A stretch of 24,068 nucleotides of DNA from an uncultured Erythrobacteraceae bacterium (GCA_950071875.1 CATMNW010000005.1:1-24068), one strand, 5' to 3'. Shown: positions 7,944 to 16,021, counted from the first letter of the stretch. Program-made: numbers and translations. The notes: generated from the sequence alone by a model not told the origin.

Positions 7944-7960
7944 TAGGCACGCAACTTGCA
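7944..7960 (+). promoter_or_regulatory. sigma-54 (-24/-12) promoter of the H-NOX / response-regulator operon
   Basis: TAGGCACGCAACTTGCA fits the consensus TGGCACG-N4-TTGCA with a single change (A for the first T). The GG at 7946-7947 and the GC at 7958-7959 have the exact 12-base offset the RpoN holoenzyme needs. Predicted transcription starts near 7970, 27 bases before the GTG start of the H-NOX gene. With the upstream LuxO-like boxes this suggests that the operon is activated by its own second gene. Confidence 0.75.
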
Positions 7961-7996
7961 GACCTGCTTCCATTATCAAGCCATTTGGAGTGGGAC

Positions 7997-8530
7997 GTGA
8001 AAGGTATCGTTTTCTCAGAGCTTATCGGATTTCTCGACAAGGCAGGCGGCCCGGCCTTTGCCGAGAAGGTGCTCAGGAGCGCTGAACTCGAGCATGGCGG
8101 CGCATACACGCGCGTGGGACAGTATCCGTGGCAGGAAGCGGTTCGAGTAGTCGAGGCTGCATCGCGCGAGAGTGGCGCAGAATTCGCCGATCTTTGTAAC
8201 CAGTTCGGCTCCTATCTGTTCGAGCGCTTCACCGTTCTCTATGCCGATATCGTTGGTCGATACCCGACTGCAGAGGCGCTGCTTTCCCATGTTGGCGATC
8301 ACATCCACGAAGAAGTGAAGGTTCTGTATCCCGATGCGCGACCACCTAAAGTACGAGCGCATAGCGATGGATCGACCCTCCGGGTTGAATATTCCTCCCA
8401 TCGGCCCTTTGCACATATCGCTCACGGCCTTGTGGCGGGGGCGATGAGGCATTTCGGAGACAATCGCGAGCTCAAATGGATCAGTGCCAGCGACGACGGA
8501 TCGCAGGCCGAGTTCGCTCTGGCGGGGTAG
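7997..8530 (+). CDS. H-NOX (heme nitric oxide/oxygen binding) sensor protein
   Basis: A 177-residue stand-alone cytoplasmic heme sensor. The start is GTG 7997, giving the family's usual MKGIVF N-terminus, with GGAG at 7987-7990 and a six-base spacer. His104 in DHIHEEVKVLYPDA aligns with the proximal heme ligand of bacterial H-NOX proteins. Y132-S-S-H-R136 is the invariant YxSxR motif that holds the heme propionates, and P116/P117 fit the conserved proline that distorts the heme. Full length equals the family's usual ~180 residues, so nothing is missing. Bacterial H-NOX proteins bind NO and normally control a partner histidine kinase or cyclic-di-GMP enzyme; here the adjacent partner is a sigma-54 response regulator three bases downstream. 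Whether O2 is also bound cannot be decided by eye. Confidence 0.93.
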   Translation: MKGIVFSELIGFLDKAGGPAFAEKVLRSAELEHGGAYTRVGQYPWQEAVRVVEAASRESGAEFADLCNQFGSYLFERFTVLYADIVGRYPTAEALLSHVGDHIHEEVKVLYPDARPPKVRAHSDGSTLRVEYSSHRPFAHIAHGLVAGAMRHFGDNRELKWISASDDGSQAEFALAG

Positions 8531-8533
8531 ATA

Positions 8534-9946
8534 ATGGCAAAACCAAATGTCCTGATCATTGAAGACAGCCCTTCGCTCGCACTGGGCTACGCAGCACAGC
8601 TTGAGGAAGCCGGTTATCTTGTCACGCTTGCCGCGACATTGGCAGAAGCTCGAGAAGCGCTAGCAGGCAATTCGTTCGCCGCAGCCCTGCTCGATTTGCA
8701 ACTGCCCGACGGCGACGGCTTGTCCCTTCTCGAAAGTCACGATGACGCCGGCCCGGCATACATCGTGGTCACGTCCGACGGCTCTCTTTCACGTGCAATC
8801 GCAGCAATGCGTCTGGGCGCCTTCGATTTTCTGGTCAAACCCGTCTCAGGAACCAGACTGCTTTCGACAATTCGTTCGGCTGTAGAGCAGGCGAAGGCGG
8901 GGCAGACAAAGTCTTCGAAGAAACCGGTTGAGGACCCGGATACATTTCACGGTTTCATCGGGCGCTCGCCTGCCATGAAGCAGGTGTATCGCACCATCGA
9001 ACAGGTCGCCGATTCAAGAGCCGCCGTCTTCGTCACCGGCGAAAGCGGGACCGGCAAGGAAGTTACCGCAGAAGCGCTGCATACAGCGTCACGACGCAGC
9101 AACCGAGCCTTCGTCGCCATCAATTGTGGCGCGATCCCGGAAAACCTCCTTGAGAGCGAGCTGTTCGGGCATGTAAAAGGCGCATTTACAGGCGCGGTCG
9201 AGAACCGCATCGGCGCGGCAAAGGCGGCCGACGGAGGGACGCTTTTTCTCGACGAGATTTGCGAAATGGAGCTCAAGCTTCAGGTGAAGCTCCTTCGTTT
9301 CCTGCAAACCGGCCTTATCCAGCAAGTCGGTTCATCGCGCGCAGAACCGGTCGATGTCCGGATCGTCTGTGCCACAAATCGCGATCCGTTTCGCGAGATT
9401 TCCGAAGGCCGTTTCAGGGAAGATCTTTTCTACCGTCTCAACGTCATTCCGCTCCATCTTCCCGCCCTCCGCGAACGCGGGGACGATATACTTCTTCTCG
9501 CAGAACGGCTCGCAAGCTCCATCGCACGAGAGGAAGGCCGAGATGAAATGCAGCTGAGCACATCTAGCCGCGCCCAAATCCTCAGCCACGCCTGGCCGGG
9601 CAATGTGCGCGAATTGCAAAATTCATTGCGGCGCGCGATCGTGACCGCCCCGGGCAATGAAATAGATGTAGAATTATCGCATGGCGCAGTGGGCCAGATT
9701 GCTTCACCTGCCGAGGTTTCGAGTTTCCCGCTTGCAGAGAATTTGCGTGATCTACCCGACTCGATCGAAACCACGTCGACCGATCTCTCGGCGCTTGATG
9801 GCCTTACCTTGGCGCAAATCGAGCGGATCGTGATCGAGGCGGCCATCAAAAGACACAACGGCAACATCACCCAGACGGCAAAGAAGCTCGCCGTGAACCC
9901 TTCGACAATTTACCGAAAAATGGAGAAATGGAGCAACGGCAATTGA
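8534..9946 (+). CDS. LuxO/NtrC-family sigma-54-dependent response regulator
   Basis: A 470-residue three-domain activator. The receiver domain (1-120) has the acidic pair E10/D11, phospho-acceptor D54 in LLDLQLPDG, T80 and K102. The AAA+ domain has Walker A GESGTGKE at 169-176, the sigma-54 contact loop GAFTGA at 216-221, Walker B GGTLFLDEI near 234-242 and the arginine region FREDLFYRLNV. The C-terminal Fis-type helix-turn-helix (about 437-465, GNITQTAKKLAVNPSTIYRKM) binds DNA. All catalytic residues are intact, so it should be an active, phosphorylation-dependent activator of RpoN promoters. It forms a two-gene operon with the H-NOX gene and lies next to LuxO-like boxes. No cognate histidine kinase or Hpt protein is encoded in the window. 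LuxO-like is the best family label, but another NtrC subgroup is possible. Confidence 0.93.
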   Translation: MAKPNVLIIEDSPSLALGYAAQLEEAGYLVTLAATLAEAREALAGNSFAAALLDLQLPDGDGLSLLESHDDAGPAYIVVTSDGSLSRAIAAMRLGAFDFLVKPVSGTRLLSTIRSAVEQAKAGQTKSSKKPVEDPDTFHGFIGRSPAMKQVYRTIEQVADSRAAVFVTGESGTGKEVTAEALHTASRRSNRAFVAINCGAIPENLLESELFGHVKGAFTGAVENRIGAAKAADGGTLFLDEICEMELKLQVKLLRFLQTGLIQQVGSSRAEPVDVRIVCATNRDPFREISEGRFREDLFYRLNVIPLHLPALRERGDDILLLAERLASSIAREEGRDEMQLSTSSRAQILSHAWPGNVRELQNSLRRAIVTAPGNEIDVELSHGAVGQIASPAEVSSFPLAENLRDLPDSIETTSTDLSALDGLTLAQIERIVIEAAIKRHNGNITQTAKKLAVNPSTIYRKMEKWSNGN

Positions 9947-9983
9947 GGCCGCCAGCTTCGCTTGCTCCGAGAAATGCAAGGTA

Positions 9984-10060
9984 TGGTAGCGGAGGAGGGA
10001 CTCGAACCCCCGACACGCGGATTATGATTCCGCTGCTCTAACCACCTGAGCTACTCCGCC
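9984..10060 (-). tRNA. tRNA-Met (CAT), elongator
   Basis: On the - strand a complete cloverleaf can be drawn. The acceptor stem GGCGGAG/CTCCGCT starts with a G-T pair. The anticodon stem GCGGA/TCCGC encloses the loop ATCATAA with anticodon CAT. The T-arm is GGGGG-TTCGAGT-CCCTC, the discriminator is A, and CCA is encoded (9984-9986). The body resembles alphaproteobacterial elongator tRNA-Met, not initiator tRNA or the lysidine-modified tRNA-Ile. Confidence 0.95.
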
Positions 10061-10106
10061 CCGAAAGGCCGTGCGGCGGGCACCTATACCCGCTCGGCAG
10101 GCGGCG

Positions 10107-10135
10107 CATTTAGGGCGGTGAGACCGTGCGGTCAA
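10107..10135 (-). promoter_or_regulatory. probable sigma-70 promoter of tRNA-Met
   Basis: TTGACC at 10135-10130 and TAAATG at 10112-10107 on the - strand are separated by 17 bases, placing a start near 10100, about 40 bases before the mature tRNA. The -35 half is strong and the -10 half is weak. Confidence 0.45.
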
Positions 10136-10164
10136 CTGCCCAATTCAGGCACGGCAACGTTTTC

Positions 10165-10827
10165 TCACGAGGGTCGCGATGCCACCGCGTTCATCCGCCT
10201 GACCTTTGCAGCGAGCCCACGGTTCAGCGCGTGCGTGATGGCTGTGTCGACCTCTGGCACTGCGCGGGCGTAATGAGCGAGAGCATCGCGGTCGAAAGCC
10301 GCAATGCGCGCATTTTCGGTGATGGTGACCGTCGCCGATGCCGTATGCCCGGAAACAAGGCTCATCTCACCCAGGAACTCCTCGGCCCCTATGGTGCCGA
10401 CAACCAATCCATCGACCTCGACCCGCGCGGCCCCGCGAGCGACATAAATGAGCGGCGGATCAGGTTGGCCCTGTGTCATGAGCACCTGGCCTTCGCTGAC
10501 ATCCTTCCAGGTCATCAGATCGCGCAAATGCTGCTGGCGTGTTGGATCGTCTATGCGCAGCAGGCGATCGAACAGGCTGACCTCTTCTTCGAGCATCGCG
10601 CCGCGAACGGCCCGTCGTCTCAATATCGAAATCTGGACTGCGTTTACGGCGACGAAGATCAACGCCATGAAAGCCCAGACATATCGGTCAGCCAGAATGA
10701 AAAACCCGATAGCTGCCAACCCCGTAGCCAGCAGAGCATAGCGCATCCTGCGGATCGAGGTGGCGGCCATGCTGACCACGGCGAGTACGGCCGCTCCGTA
10801 AGCCAAGATGTCGGCAATGCCACCCAT
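10165..10827 (-). CDS. membrane-anchored cyclic-nucleotide-binding-like domain protein
   Basis: A 220-residue protein with three hydrophobic segments in the first ~75 residues (AYGAAVLAVVSMAATS, YALLATGLAAIGFFILA, WAFMALIFVAVNAVQI) followed by a cytoplasmic cupin-like domain of the CRP/cNMP-binding type (about 100-200, EGQVLMTQGQPDPPLIYVARGAARVE and EFLGEMSLVSG). The layout recalls Popeye-type proteins. In the phosphate-binding cassette, GEMSLVSGHTASATV, the arginine that normally contacts the cyclic phosphate appears to be alanine, so ordinary cAMP binding is doubtful. ATG 10827 has a GGGGGA site upstream and places the membrane region at the N-terminus; an upstream ATG at 10881 would overlap the previous gene. 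It is the last gene of the run from acpP. No function is known to me. Confidence 0.75.
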   Translation of the reverse strand: MGGIADILAYGAAVLAVVSMAATSIRRMRYALLATGLAAIGFFILADRYVWAFMALIFVAVNAVQISILRRRAVRGAMLEEEVSLFDRLLRIDDPTRQQHLRDLMTWKDVSEGQVLMTQGQPDPPLIYVARGAARVEVDGLVVGTIGAEEFLGEMSLVSGHTASATVTITENARIAAFDRDALAHYARAVPEVDTAITHALNRGLAAKVRRMNAVASRPS

Positions 10828-10864
10828 ACCAAGTCCCCCACGCGATGGACCATTATGGCGCGGA

Positions 10865-11383
10865 TTAACCGCGGAATGCAAATTCCCTTACCGGTTCCCA
10901 AGGGCCACCGCGGTATCGAAACAGTTCTAGCCCGCGAAACGCGAAGTGCCTGGGTTCAATCGTACCAGCCAATTCGGCCTGCAGCTTCTTGGCTTCGCCC
11001 CCGCTGACCTTGTTCTGGACCGTAACGTGCAGTCGGGGCCGGTGCTGGTCCTGCTGGGTCAGCATACCGCGGAAATGGTCGGCAATCATATCGCGGAGCG
11101 CGAGCATATCGGGGCTACTGAGCTTGATGGCGGTCCCGCGACCCAGCGACATCAGTCCTTCGACTTCCGCAACGACCGGCGCGAATTCTGCCGCGAGGCG
11201 TTTGAAATAGGTAATCGCTTCGCCTTCGCACACTGCCGGAAGTGCATGGAACAAGGTAACGTGCGCTTCGAGATAATTGCGTTCTGGTGGAAAGTGCGCG
11301 GTGCGCAAGGCGGTATAGCGCGCGTGCAGTTCGCGCGGAAGCTGGGCCGTCACGATCAGTGGCGCATCAGCCTCGCCGCTCAC
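10865..11383 (-). CDS. 2H phosphoesterase / 2'-5' RNA ligase family protein
   Basis: A 172-residue soluble protein carrying both tetrapeptide motifs of the 2H superfamily: H41-V-T43 (AHVTLFH) and H119-V-T121 (LHVTVQN). The two histidines act together on cyclic phosphodiester bonds in RNA or small nucleotides, as in ThpR and related 2'-5' RNA ligases. The start is GTG 11383, whose GTGA overlaps the stop of mltG, so the gene is translationally coupled to it. Residue spacing and length are normal for the family. The physiological substrate is unknown, and the operon partners (fatty acid and cell-wall genes) do not identify it. Confidence 0.85.
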   Translation of the reverse strand: MSGEADAPLIVTAQLPRELHARYTALRTAHFPPERNYLEAHVTLFHALPAVCEGEAITYFKRLAAEFAPVVAEVEGLMSLGRGTAIKLSSPDMLALRDMIADHFRGMLTQQDQHRPRLHVTVQNKVSGGEAKKLQAELAGTIEPRHFAFRGLELFRYRGGPWEPVREFAFRG

Positions 11384-12351
11384 ATCTCACCACGCTCTCG
11401 GCGTATCGCGAACCATTTCTCGACTGCGCGGTTATGCTCCTCCAAGGTATCGGAGAATGCGTGGCCGCCTGTGCCATCCGCGACCATATAGCGCGCGGAA
11501 GTTTCGGCCGGGTTCAATACCGCGGCAATGGCTTCGCGTCCCGGATTGGTAATCGGGCCTTTGGGCAGCCCAACCATGCTATAAGTGTTGTAATCGTTGA
11601 TCGCAGCGATTTCCGACTGGCGGATGCGGCGCCCCAGCGGCTTGCCCTTGGTGATCGGATAGATGATCGTGGGATCGGCCTGAAGCAGCATCCCGTCTTT
11701 CACGCGGTTCGAATACAGTCCTGCGACCATCCTGCGTTCCCGCGCAACTCCTGTTTCCTTTTCCACGATTGACGCAAGGATGACCGCATCCTGGATAGTG
11801 TCTACCGCGATATCCGGTGCACGCTTGGGCCAGGCTTCGGCGAGATAGTTCTGCATGGCGGCCTGCATACGTGCCAGGACCGAAGCACGTGTCTCGCCGC
11901 GTTCGTAGTCATAGGTATCGGGCAAAACGGACCCTTCGACCGGAACCGGTACCTGGCCCGTCAGCAGTTCCTCCGCCATCAACCGTTCGTGCACCAGTAT
12001 CGAAGGCATTCCTTCTGGGATGGTCACGAACCGGCGAATCACTTCGCCGTGCTGGAATGTGTCGAGGATTGCAGCGTTGCTGGCATCTGCAGGGACAAGG
12101 AATTCGCCTGCCATTATGGGGTCTGACGAACCGAAGATCTTGGCTCTTAACAGGAAACCGTCGGGATTGGATATCAACCCTTCTTCGGCCAGCTTGTCCG
12201 CCACCGAAGTCAGGCTGGCGCCGGAGGGCACGATAAAGGTCGTATCTTCCTCTACTTCGGCCGAACCCCACCAGCCCGAAAGGAACCACACCGCCCCGAC
12301 CGCGAGGATCAGGGCGAGCGCGGCTGCCGCAAGGCACCCGGCCTTTTTCAC
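11380..12351 (-). CDS. mltG: endolytic murein transglycosylase MltG
   Basis: A 323-residue inner-membrane enzyme that cleaves nascent peptidoglycan strands and acts as a terminase. A single N-terminal membrane anchor (residues about 4-25, AGCLAAAALALILAVGAVWFL) is followed by a LysM-like segment (TTFIVPSGASLTSVADKLAEEGLI). The catalytic YceG domain has the active-site glutamate in ASIVEKETG and downstream ADPTIIY and YNTY blocks. I chose GTG 12351, one base after the fabF stop, because it places the anchor at the N-terminus; ATG 12396 would overlap fabF by 44 bases. It lies in the common alphaproteobacterial order acpP-fabF-mltG. Confidence 0.93.
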   Translation of the reverse strand: MKKAGCLAAAALALILAVGAVWFLSGWWGSAEVEEDTTFIVPSGASLTSVADKLAEEGLISNPDGFLLRAKIFGSSDPIMAGEFLVPADASNAAILDTFQHGEVIRRFVTIPEGMPSILVHERLMAEELLTGQVPVPVEGSVLPDTYDYERGETRASVLARMQAAMQNYLAEAWPKRAPDIAVDTIQDAVILASIVEKETGVARERRMVAGLYSNRVKDGMLLQADPTIIYPITKGKPLGRRIRQSEIAAINDYNTYSMVGLPKGPITNPGREAIAAVLNPAETSARYMVADGTGGHAFSDTLEEHNRAVEKWFAIRRERGEM

Positions 12352-12352
12352 G

Positions 12353-13612
12353 TCAGTCCACCTTCTTGACGATGATCGAAGCGTTCGTCCCACCAAAGCC
12401 GAAGCTGTTGTTGAGCGCCGCCTTCACCTCCCGTTTCTTGGCCTTGAGGGGGACGAGGTCGACCCCTTCCGTGCCTTCATCCGGATTGTGCAGGTTGAGC
12501 GTCGGAGGAACAATCTGATCGCGGATCGCGAGAATGCAGAAGATGGCTTCTACTGCTCCGGCCCCACCCAGCAGGTGACCGATGGCCGATTTGGTCGAGC
12601 TCATCGAGGCGCCACTCAAGTCATCGCCCAGGACCCGTTTGACCGCACCCAGTTCGATGGTGTCGGCCATTGTCGAGGTGCCATGGGCATTCACGTAGTC
12701 GATGTCAGCCGGTCCCATTCCGGCCTTGCGCAGTGCCATGCGCATCGCAAGCTCTGCGCCCTTGCCTTCGGGATGCGGGGCAGTCACGTGATAGGCATCG
12801 CCCGACAGGCCGTAACCGACGACCTCGGCATAAATCTTGGCACCGCGAGCTTTCGCGTGTTCGTATTCCTCCAACACGACGACACCCGCGCCCTCGCCCA
12901 TGACGAAGCCGTCGCGGTCCTTGTCGTAGGGGCGACTGGCTTCGGTTGGCCGGTCGTTCATGCTCATGTTGAGCGCGCGAGCCTGGGCGAAGCCGGCAAC
13001 GCCCAACGGGTTGATCGTGCTTTCCGCCCCGCCGGCCAGCATGACATCCGCATCGTCCAGCGCAATCATGCGTGCGGCATCGCCGATCGAATGCGCACCT
13101 GTCGAACAAGCCGTCACGACTGCGTGATTGGGCCCCATCAGGCCATACTTTATCGATACCTGCCCGCTGATCAGGTTGATCAGGCGTCCATGAACGAAAT
13201 GCGGGCTCACCCTGCCAGGCCCACGCTCGTGAAGAACGATCGATTCGCTTTCGATCCCCGGCAGACCACCGATCCCGGAACCGATGGAAACGCCCGCACG
13301 CTCTTTCAGCGCGTCATCCATATCCGCCAAGCCAGCGTCTTCGAGAGCCTGACCGGCCGCATCGATGCCGTAGACGATGAAAGGATCGACCTGCCGCTGA
13401 ACCTTGTGATCCACGCGCTTGTCGGGATCAAATCCCCATTCGTGATCCTTGCCCTTCACCTCGCAGGCGATGGTCGCCTTCTGGTTCGAGGCATCGAAAC
13501 GGGTAATCGGCCCTGCCCCGCTTTCGCCAGCAATCAGGTTCTTCCAGGACGTTTCCACGTCTCCACCCAAAGGGGTGACCAGGCCAAGTCCGGTAACAAC
13601 CACACGACGCAT
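12353..13612 (-). CDS. fabF: beta-ketoacyl-ACP synthase II (FabF)
   Basis: A 419-residue condensing enzyme of type II fatty acid synthesis that extends acyl-ACP with malonyl-ACP in the cytoplasm. The catalytic triad is intact: the nucleophile in VTACSTGAHSIG (about Cys168), the first histidine in NAHGTSTMADTIE and the second in KSAIGHLLGGAGA. The start MRRVVVTGLGLVTPLG and the C-terminal NNSFGFGGTNAS glycine loop are family hallmarks, and length is normal. GGAG lies just upstream of ATG 13612. It follows acpP, its protein substrate, across a spacer containing two hairpins, and is followed immediately by mltG. Confidence 0.97.
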   Translation of the reverse strand: MRRVVVTGLGLVTPLGGDVETSWKNLIAGESGAGPITRFDASNQKATIACEVKGKDHEWGFDPDKRVDHKVQRQVDPFIVYGIDAAGQALEDAGLADMDDALKERAGVSIGSGIGGLPGIESESIVLHERGPGRVSPHFVHGRLINLISGQVSIKYGLMGPNHAVVTACSTGAHSIGDAARMIALDDADVMLAGGAESTINPLGVAGFAQARALNMSMNDRPTEASRPYDKDRDGFVMGEGAGVVVLEEYEHAKARGAKIYAEVVGYGLSGDAYHVTAPHPEGKGAELAMRMALRKAGMGPADIDYVNAHGTSTMADTIELGAVKRVLGDDLSGASMSSTKSAIGHLLGGAGAVEAIFCILAIRDQIVPPTLNLHNPDEGTEGVDLVPLKAKKREVKAALNNSFGFGGTNASIIVKKVD

Positions 13613-13633
13613 GCTATTCTCCGCAAAAAGACA

Positions 13634-13688
13634 ACAGGCCCGGCCCAGTTAGAGGGTCGGGCCTGTCCGAGGCCCGCTCTGGGCGGGC
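13634..13688 (-). terminator. double hairpin between acpP and fabF (terminator/attenuator)
   Basis: Read on the - strand, a first small hairpin is formed by 13688-13683 and 13677-13672 (6 bp). A second is formed by 13666-13658 with 13642-13634 (9 perfect pairs) and extended inward by four more pairs. The second is followed by TTGTCTTTTT. This has the form of an intrinsic terminator and would allow far more acpP than fabF transcript. Confidence 0.7.
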
Positions 13689-13707
13689 AAGAAGGCAGCT
13701 TTAAGGC

Positions 13708-13944
13708 TTAGCCCTTGTGCTCTTCGATGTACTTGGTCGCGTCGCCGACAGTGGTGATCTTCTCGGCAGCATCATCGGGAATTTCCACGCCGAATTCTTC
13801 TTCGAAGGCCATGACCAGTTCAACGATGTCGAGGCTGTCTGCGCCGAGATCGTCGATGAAGCTGGCTTCCTGGGTGACCTTGTCGGCTTCGACACCAAGG
13901 TGTTCGACGACAATCTTCTGCACGCGGTCGGCAGTATCGCTCAT
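13708..13944 (-). CDS. acpP: acyl carrier protein
   Basis: A 78-residue acidic protein that carries growing acyl chains on a 4'-phosphopantetheine arm. The attachment serine is Ser37 in the GADSLDIVEL motif, which is perfectly conserved, and helix II and III sequences (VMAFEEEFGVEIPDD, ITTVGDATKYIEEH) are typical. Start ATG 13944 has AGAGGGA about eight bases upstream. It is the first gene of the acpP-fabF-mltG run, and the hairpin pair behind it would keep its expression above that of the downstream genes. A possible promoter, TTGCGC-N17-TAGGGC, is visible upstream but is weak. Confidence 0.97.
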   Translation of the reverse strand: MSDTADRVQKIVVEHLGVEADKVTQEASFIDDLGADSLDIVELVMAFEEEFGVEIPDDAAEKITTVGDATKYIEEHKG

Positions 13945-14203
13945 TTTTATCCCTCTCGAATATGGGGGTTAGTGAATTGCCTGTCGCCCTAATGAACACG
14001 GAGGCGCAGCGCAAGGGCAACTCGGCGGGTCCATCGGGGCAAAAAGGCGCTTCGTCTGCAGCTTGATCCCTGCCGAGGAGAAAAAGCAGCGACATTCAGC
14101 CGCAGCCGGCAGCCAGATCAAAGCAGCGGCGACCTTTTCCGATTCGTTAGACGTGATCGATGCAAGGTCCGGTCGCAGCAGCAGCCCCGCACCCTCGCTT
14201 TCA

Positions 14204-16021
14204 TCAATCGCCAGCCTGATCGACCCGCGTAGCTTCCGCGCCTTGCGGTTTGGGTGCTTCGACCGTGCGAATATGGACATCGCGCAACTGGCGGGGGGAT
14301 ACGAGGTTCGGAGCTCCCATCATCAGGTCCTGCGCCTTCTGGTTCAACGGGAAGGCGATTACTTCGCGAATGTTGGGCTCGTCGGCCAGCAGCATCACGA
14401 TGCGGTCGATACCTGGAGCGGAGCCACCGTGCGGTGGCGCGCCGAGCTTGAAGGCTTCGATCATGCCGCTGAAATTTTCGTCGACATCGGCCTGCGTGTA
14501 GCCCGCGATTTCGAACGCCTTGTACATGATATCAGGGCGATGGTTACGGATGGCGCCGCTGGACAGCTCGTAGCCGTTGCAGACGATATCGTACTGCCAT
14601 GCGAGGATGTCGAGCGGATCCTTGCTTTCCAGCGCCTCCATTTCGCCCTGCGGCATCGAGAAGGGGTTATGGCTGAAATCGACCTTCTTGAGTTCTTCGT
14701 CATACTCGAACATCGGGAAGTCGACGATCCAGCAGAACTTGAAGCAACCCTCCTCGATCAATTCGAGAACCTCGGCCACGCGGGTACGCGCGGCTCCTGC
14801 CAGCTTGGCCGCGTCTTTTTCCTTGCCCGCAGCGAAGAACAGGCCGTCGTTTTCACCGAGCCCAAGTTCCGCATAGAGCTTTTCCATGCCCTCGGTGCCG
14901 TGGTTCTTGGCGATCGGCCCGCCAAACTCCCCGCCCTTGCGGGTGACATAGCCAAGACCGGCGAAGCCCTCTTTTCGTGCCCAATCGTTCATCTCGTCGA
15001 AGAACTTGCGGCTTTTCTCGTGTGTTTCGGGTGCCGGAACGACCCGGACCTTGCCGCCGCCGCCCACGATCTTCTCGAACAGACCGAATCCGCTTTTTTC
15101 GAAGTGGTGGGTGACGTCGCTGATGACCAGCGGGTTGCGCAAGTCGGGCTTGTCGGTTCCGTATTTCAGGATCGCTTCGGCGTAGGGAATACGCGGAAAT
15201 TCACCTGCCGGCGTTACTGTCTTGCCGCCCGAAAACTCCTCGAACACCCCTGCGAGCACCGGCTCGATCGCCTGGAACACGTCCTCCTGTGTTACGAAAC
15301 TCATCTCGAAGTCGAGCTGGTAGAACTCCGGGCTGCGGTCGGCGCGCAAATCCTCGTCACGGAAGCAAGGGGCGATCTGGAAGTAACGGTCGAAACCGGC
15401 CACCATCAGCAACTGCTTGAACATCTGCGGCGCCTGCGGGAGCGCGTAGAAACGCCCCGGATGAAGGCGGCTGGGCACGAGGTAGTCGCGCGCGCCTTCA
15501 GGGCTCGAAGCGCCAAGGATCGGCGTCTGGAATTCGCTGAAGCCCTGATCCGTCATGCGGCGGCGCAGCGAGGTTATCACCCGGTTGCGCAGCATGATAT
15601 TCTTGTGCACCCGTTCGCGGCGCAGATCGACGAAGCGATACTTGAGGCGCGTTTCTTCCGGATAATCCTCGGCCGAATTGACGATCAGCGGCAGATCATC
15701 GGCGCGGCTCTGTACACTGACTTCGCGGGCGAAGACTTCGATCTCCCCGGTCGGCAGGTTCGCATTTACAGCGACATCGGCACGTGCCTTGACCGTTCCG
15801 TCGATGGTAACAACCGATTCCAGCTTGATCTTGTCGAGGATCGGCAATGCCGGGCTGTCTTCGTCGGCAACGATCTGGGTGATGCCATAATGGTCGCGCA
15901 GGTCGACAAAAAGCACACCGCCATGGTCGCGCTTGTTGTGCACCCAACCCGAAAGCCGAACGGTGTCGCCGACATTGTTCTTGGTCAACTGGGCGCAGGT
16001 GTGAGTGCGGTAAGCGTGCAT
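14204..16021 (-). CDS. aspS: aspartyl-tRNA synthetase
   Basis: A 605-residue class II synthetase that charges tRNA-Asp in the cytoplasm. The N-terminal OB-fold anticodon domain (VRLSGWVHNKRDHGGVLFVDLRD) is followed by motif 2 (CFRDEDLRADRSPEFYQLDFEMSF), the bacterial GAD insertion (about 290-420) and motif 3 (GGSAPGIDRIVMLL). ATG 16021 starts the family-typical MHAYRTHTCAQL; an open frame reaches further upstream but has no family sequence. Alphaproteobacteria often have a non-discriminating AspRS working with GatCAB; this cannot be decided here. The gene has its own promoter and ends 259 bases before acpP with tandem TGA stops. A long open frame runs opposite to it, but that is only its complement. 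Confidence 0.97.
   Translation of the reverse strand: MHAYRTHTCAQLTKNNVGDTVRLSGWVHNKRDHGGVLFVDLRDHYGITQIVADEDSPALPILDKIKLESVVTIDGTVKARADVAVNANLPTGEIEVFAREVSVQSRADDLPLIVNSAEDYPEETRLKYRFVDLRRERVHKNIMLRNRVITSLRRRMTDQGFSEFQTPILGASSPEGARDYLVPSRLHPGRFYALPQAPQMFKQLLMVAGFDRYFQIAPCFRDEDLRADRSPEFYQLDFEMSFVTQEDVFQAIEPVLAGVFEEFSGGKTVTPAGEFPRIPYAEAILKYGTDKPDLRNPLVISDVTHHFEKSGFGLFEKIVGGGGKVRVVPAPETHEKSRKFFDEMNDWARKEGFAGLGYVTRKGGEFGGPIAKNHGTEGMEKLYAELGLGENDGLFFAAGKEKDAAKLAGAARTRVAEVLELIEEGCFKFCWIVDFPMFEYDEELKKVDFSHNPFSMPQGEMEALESKDPLDILAWQYDIVCNGYELSSGAIRNHRPDIMYKAFEIAGYTQADVDENFSGMIEAFKLGAPPHGGSAPGIDRIVMLLADEPNIREVIAFPLNQKAQDLMMGAPNLVSPRQLRDVHIRTVEAPKPQGAEATRVDQAGD

Noticed and set aside
12020..13711. A 563-codon open frame on the + strand.
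   Set aside because: It is antisense to mltG and fabF and has no domain signature; fabF and mltG are certain.
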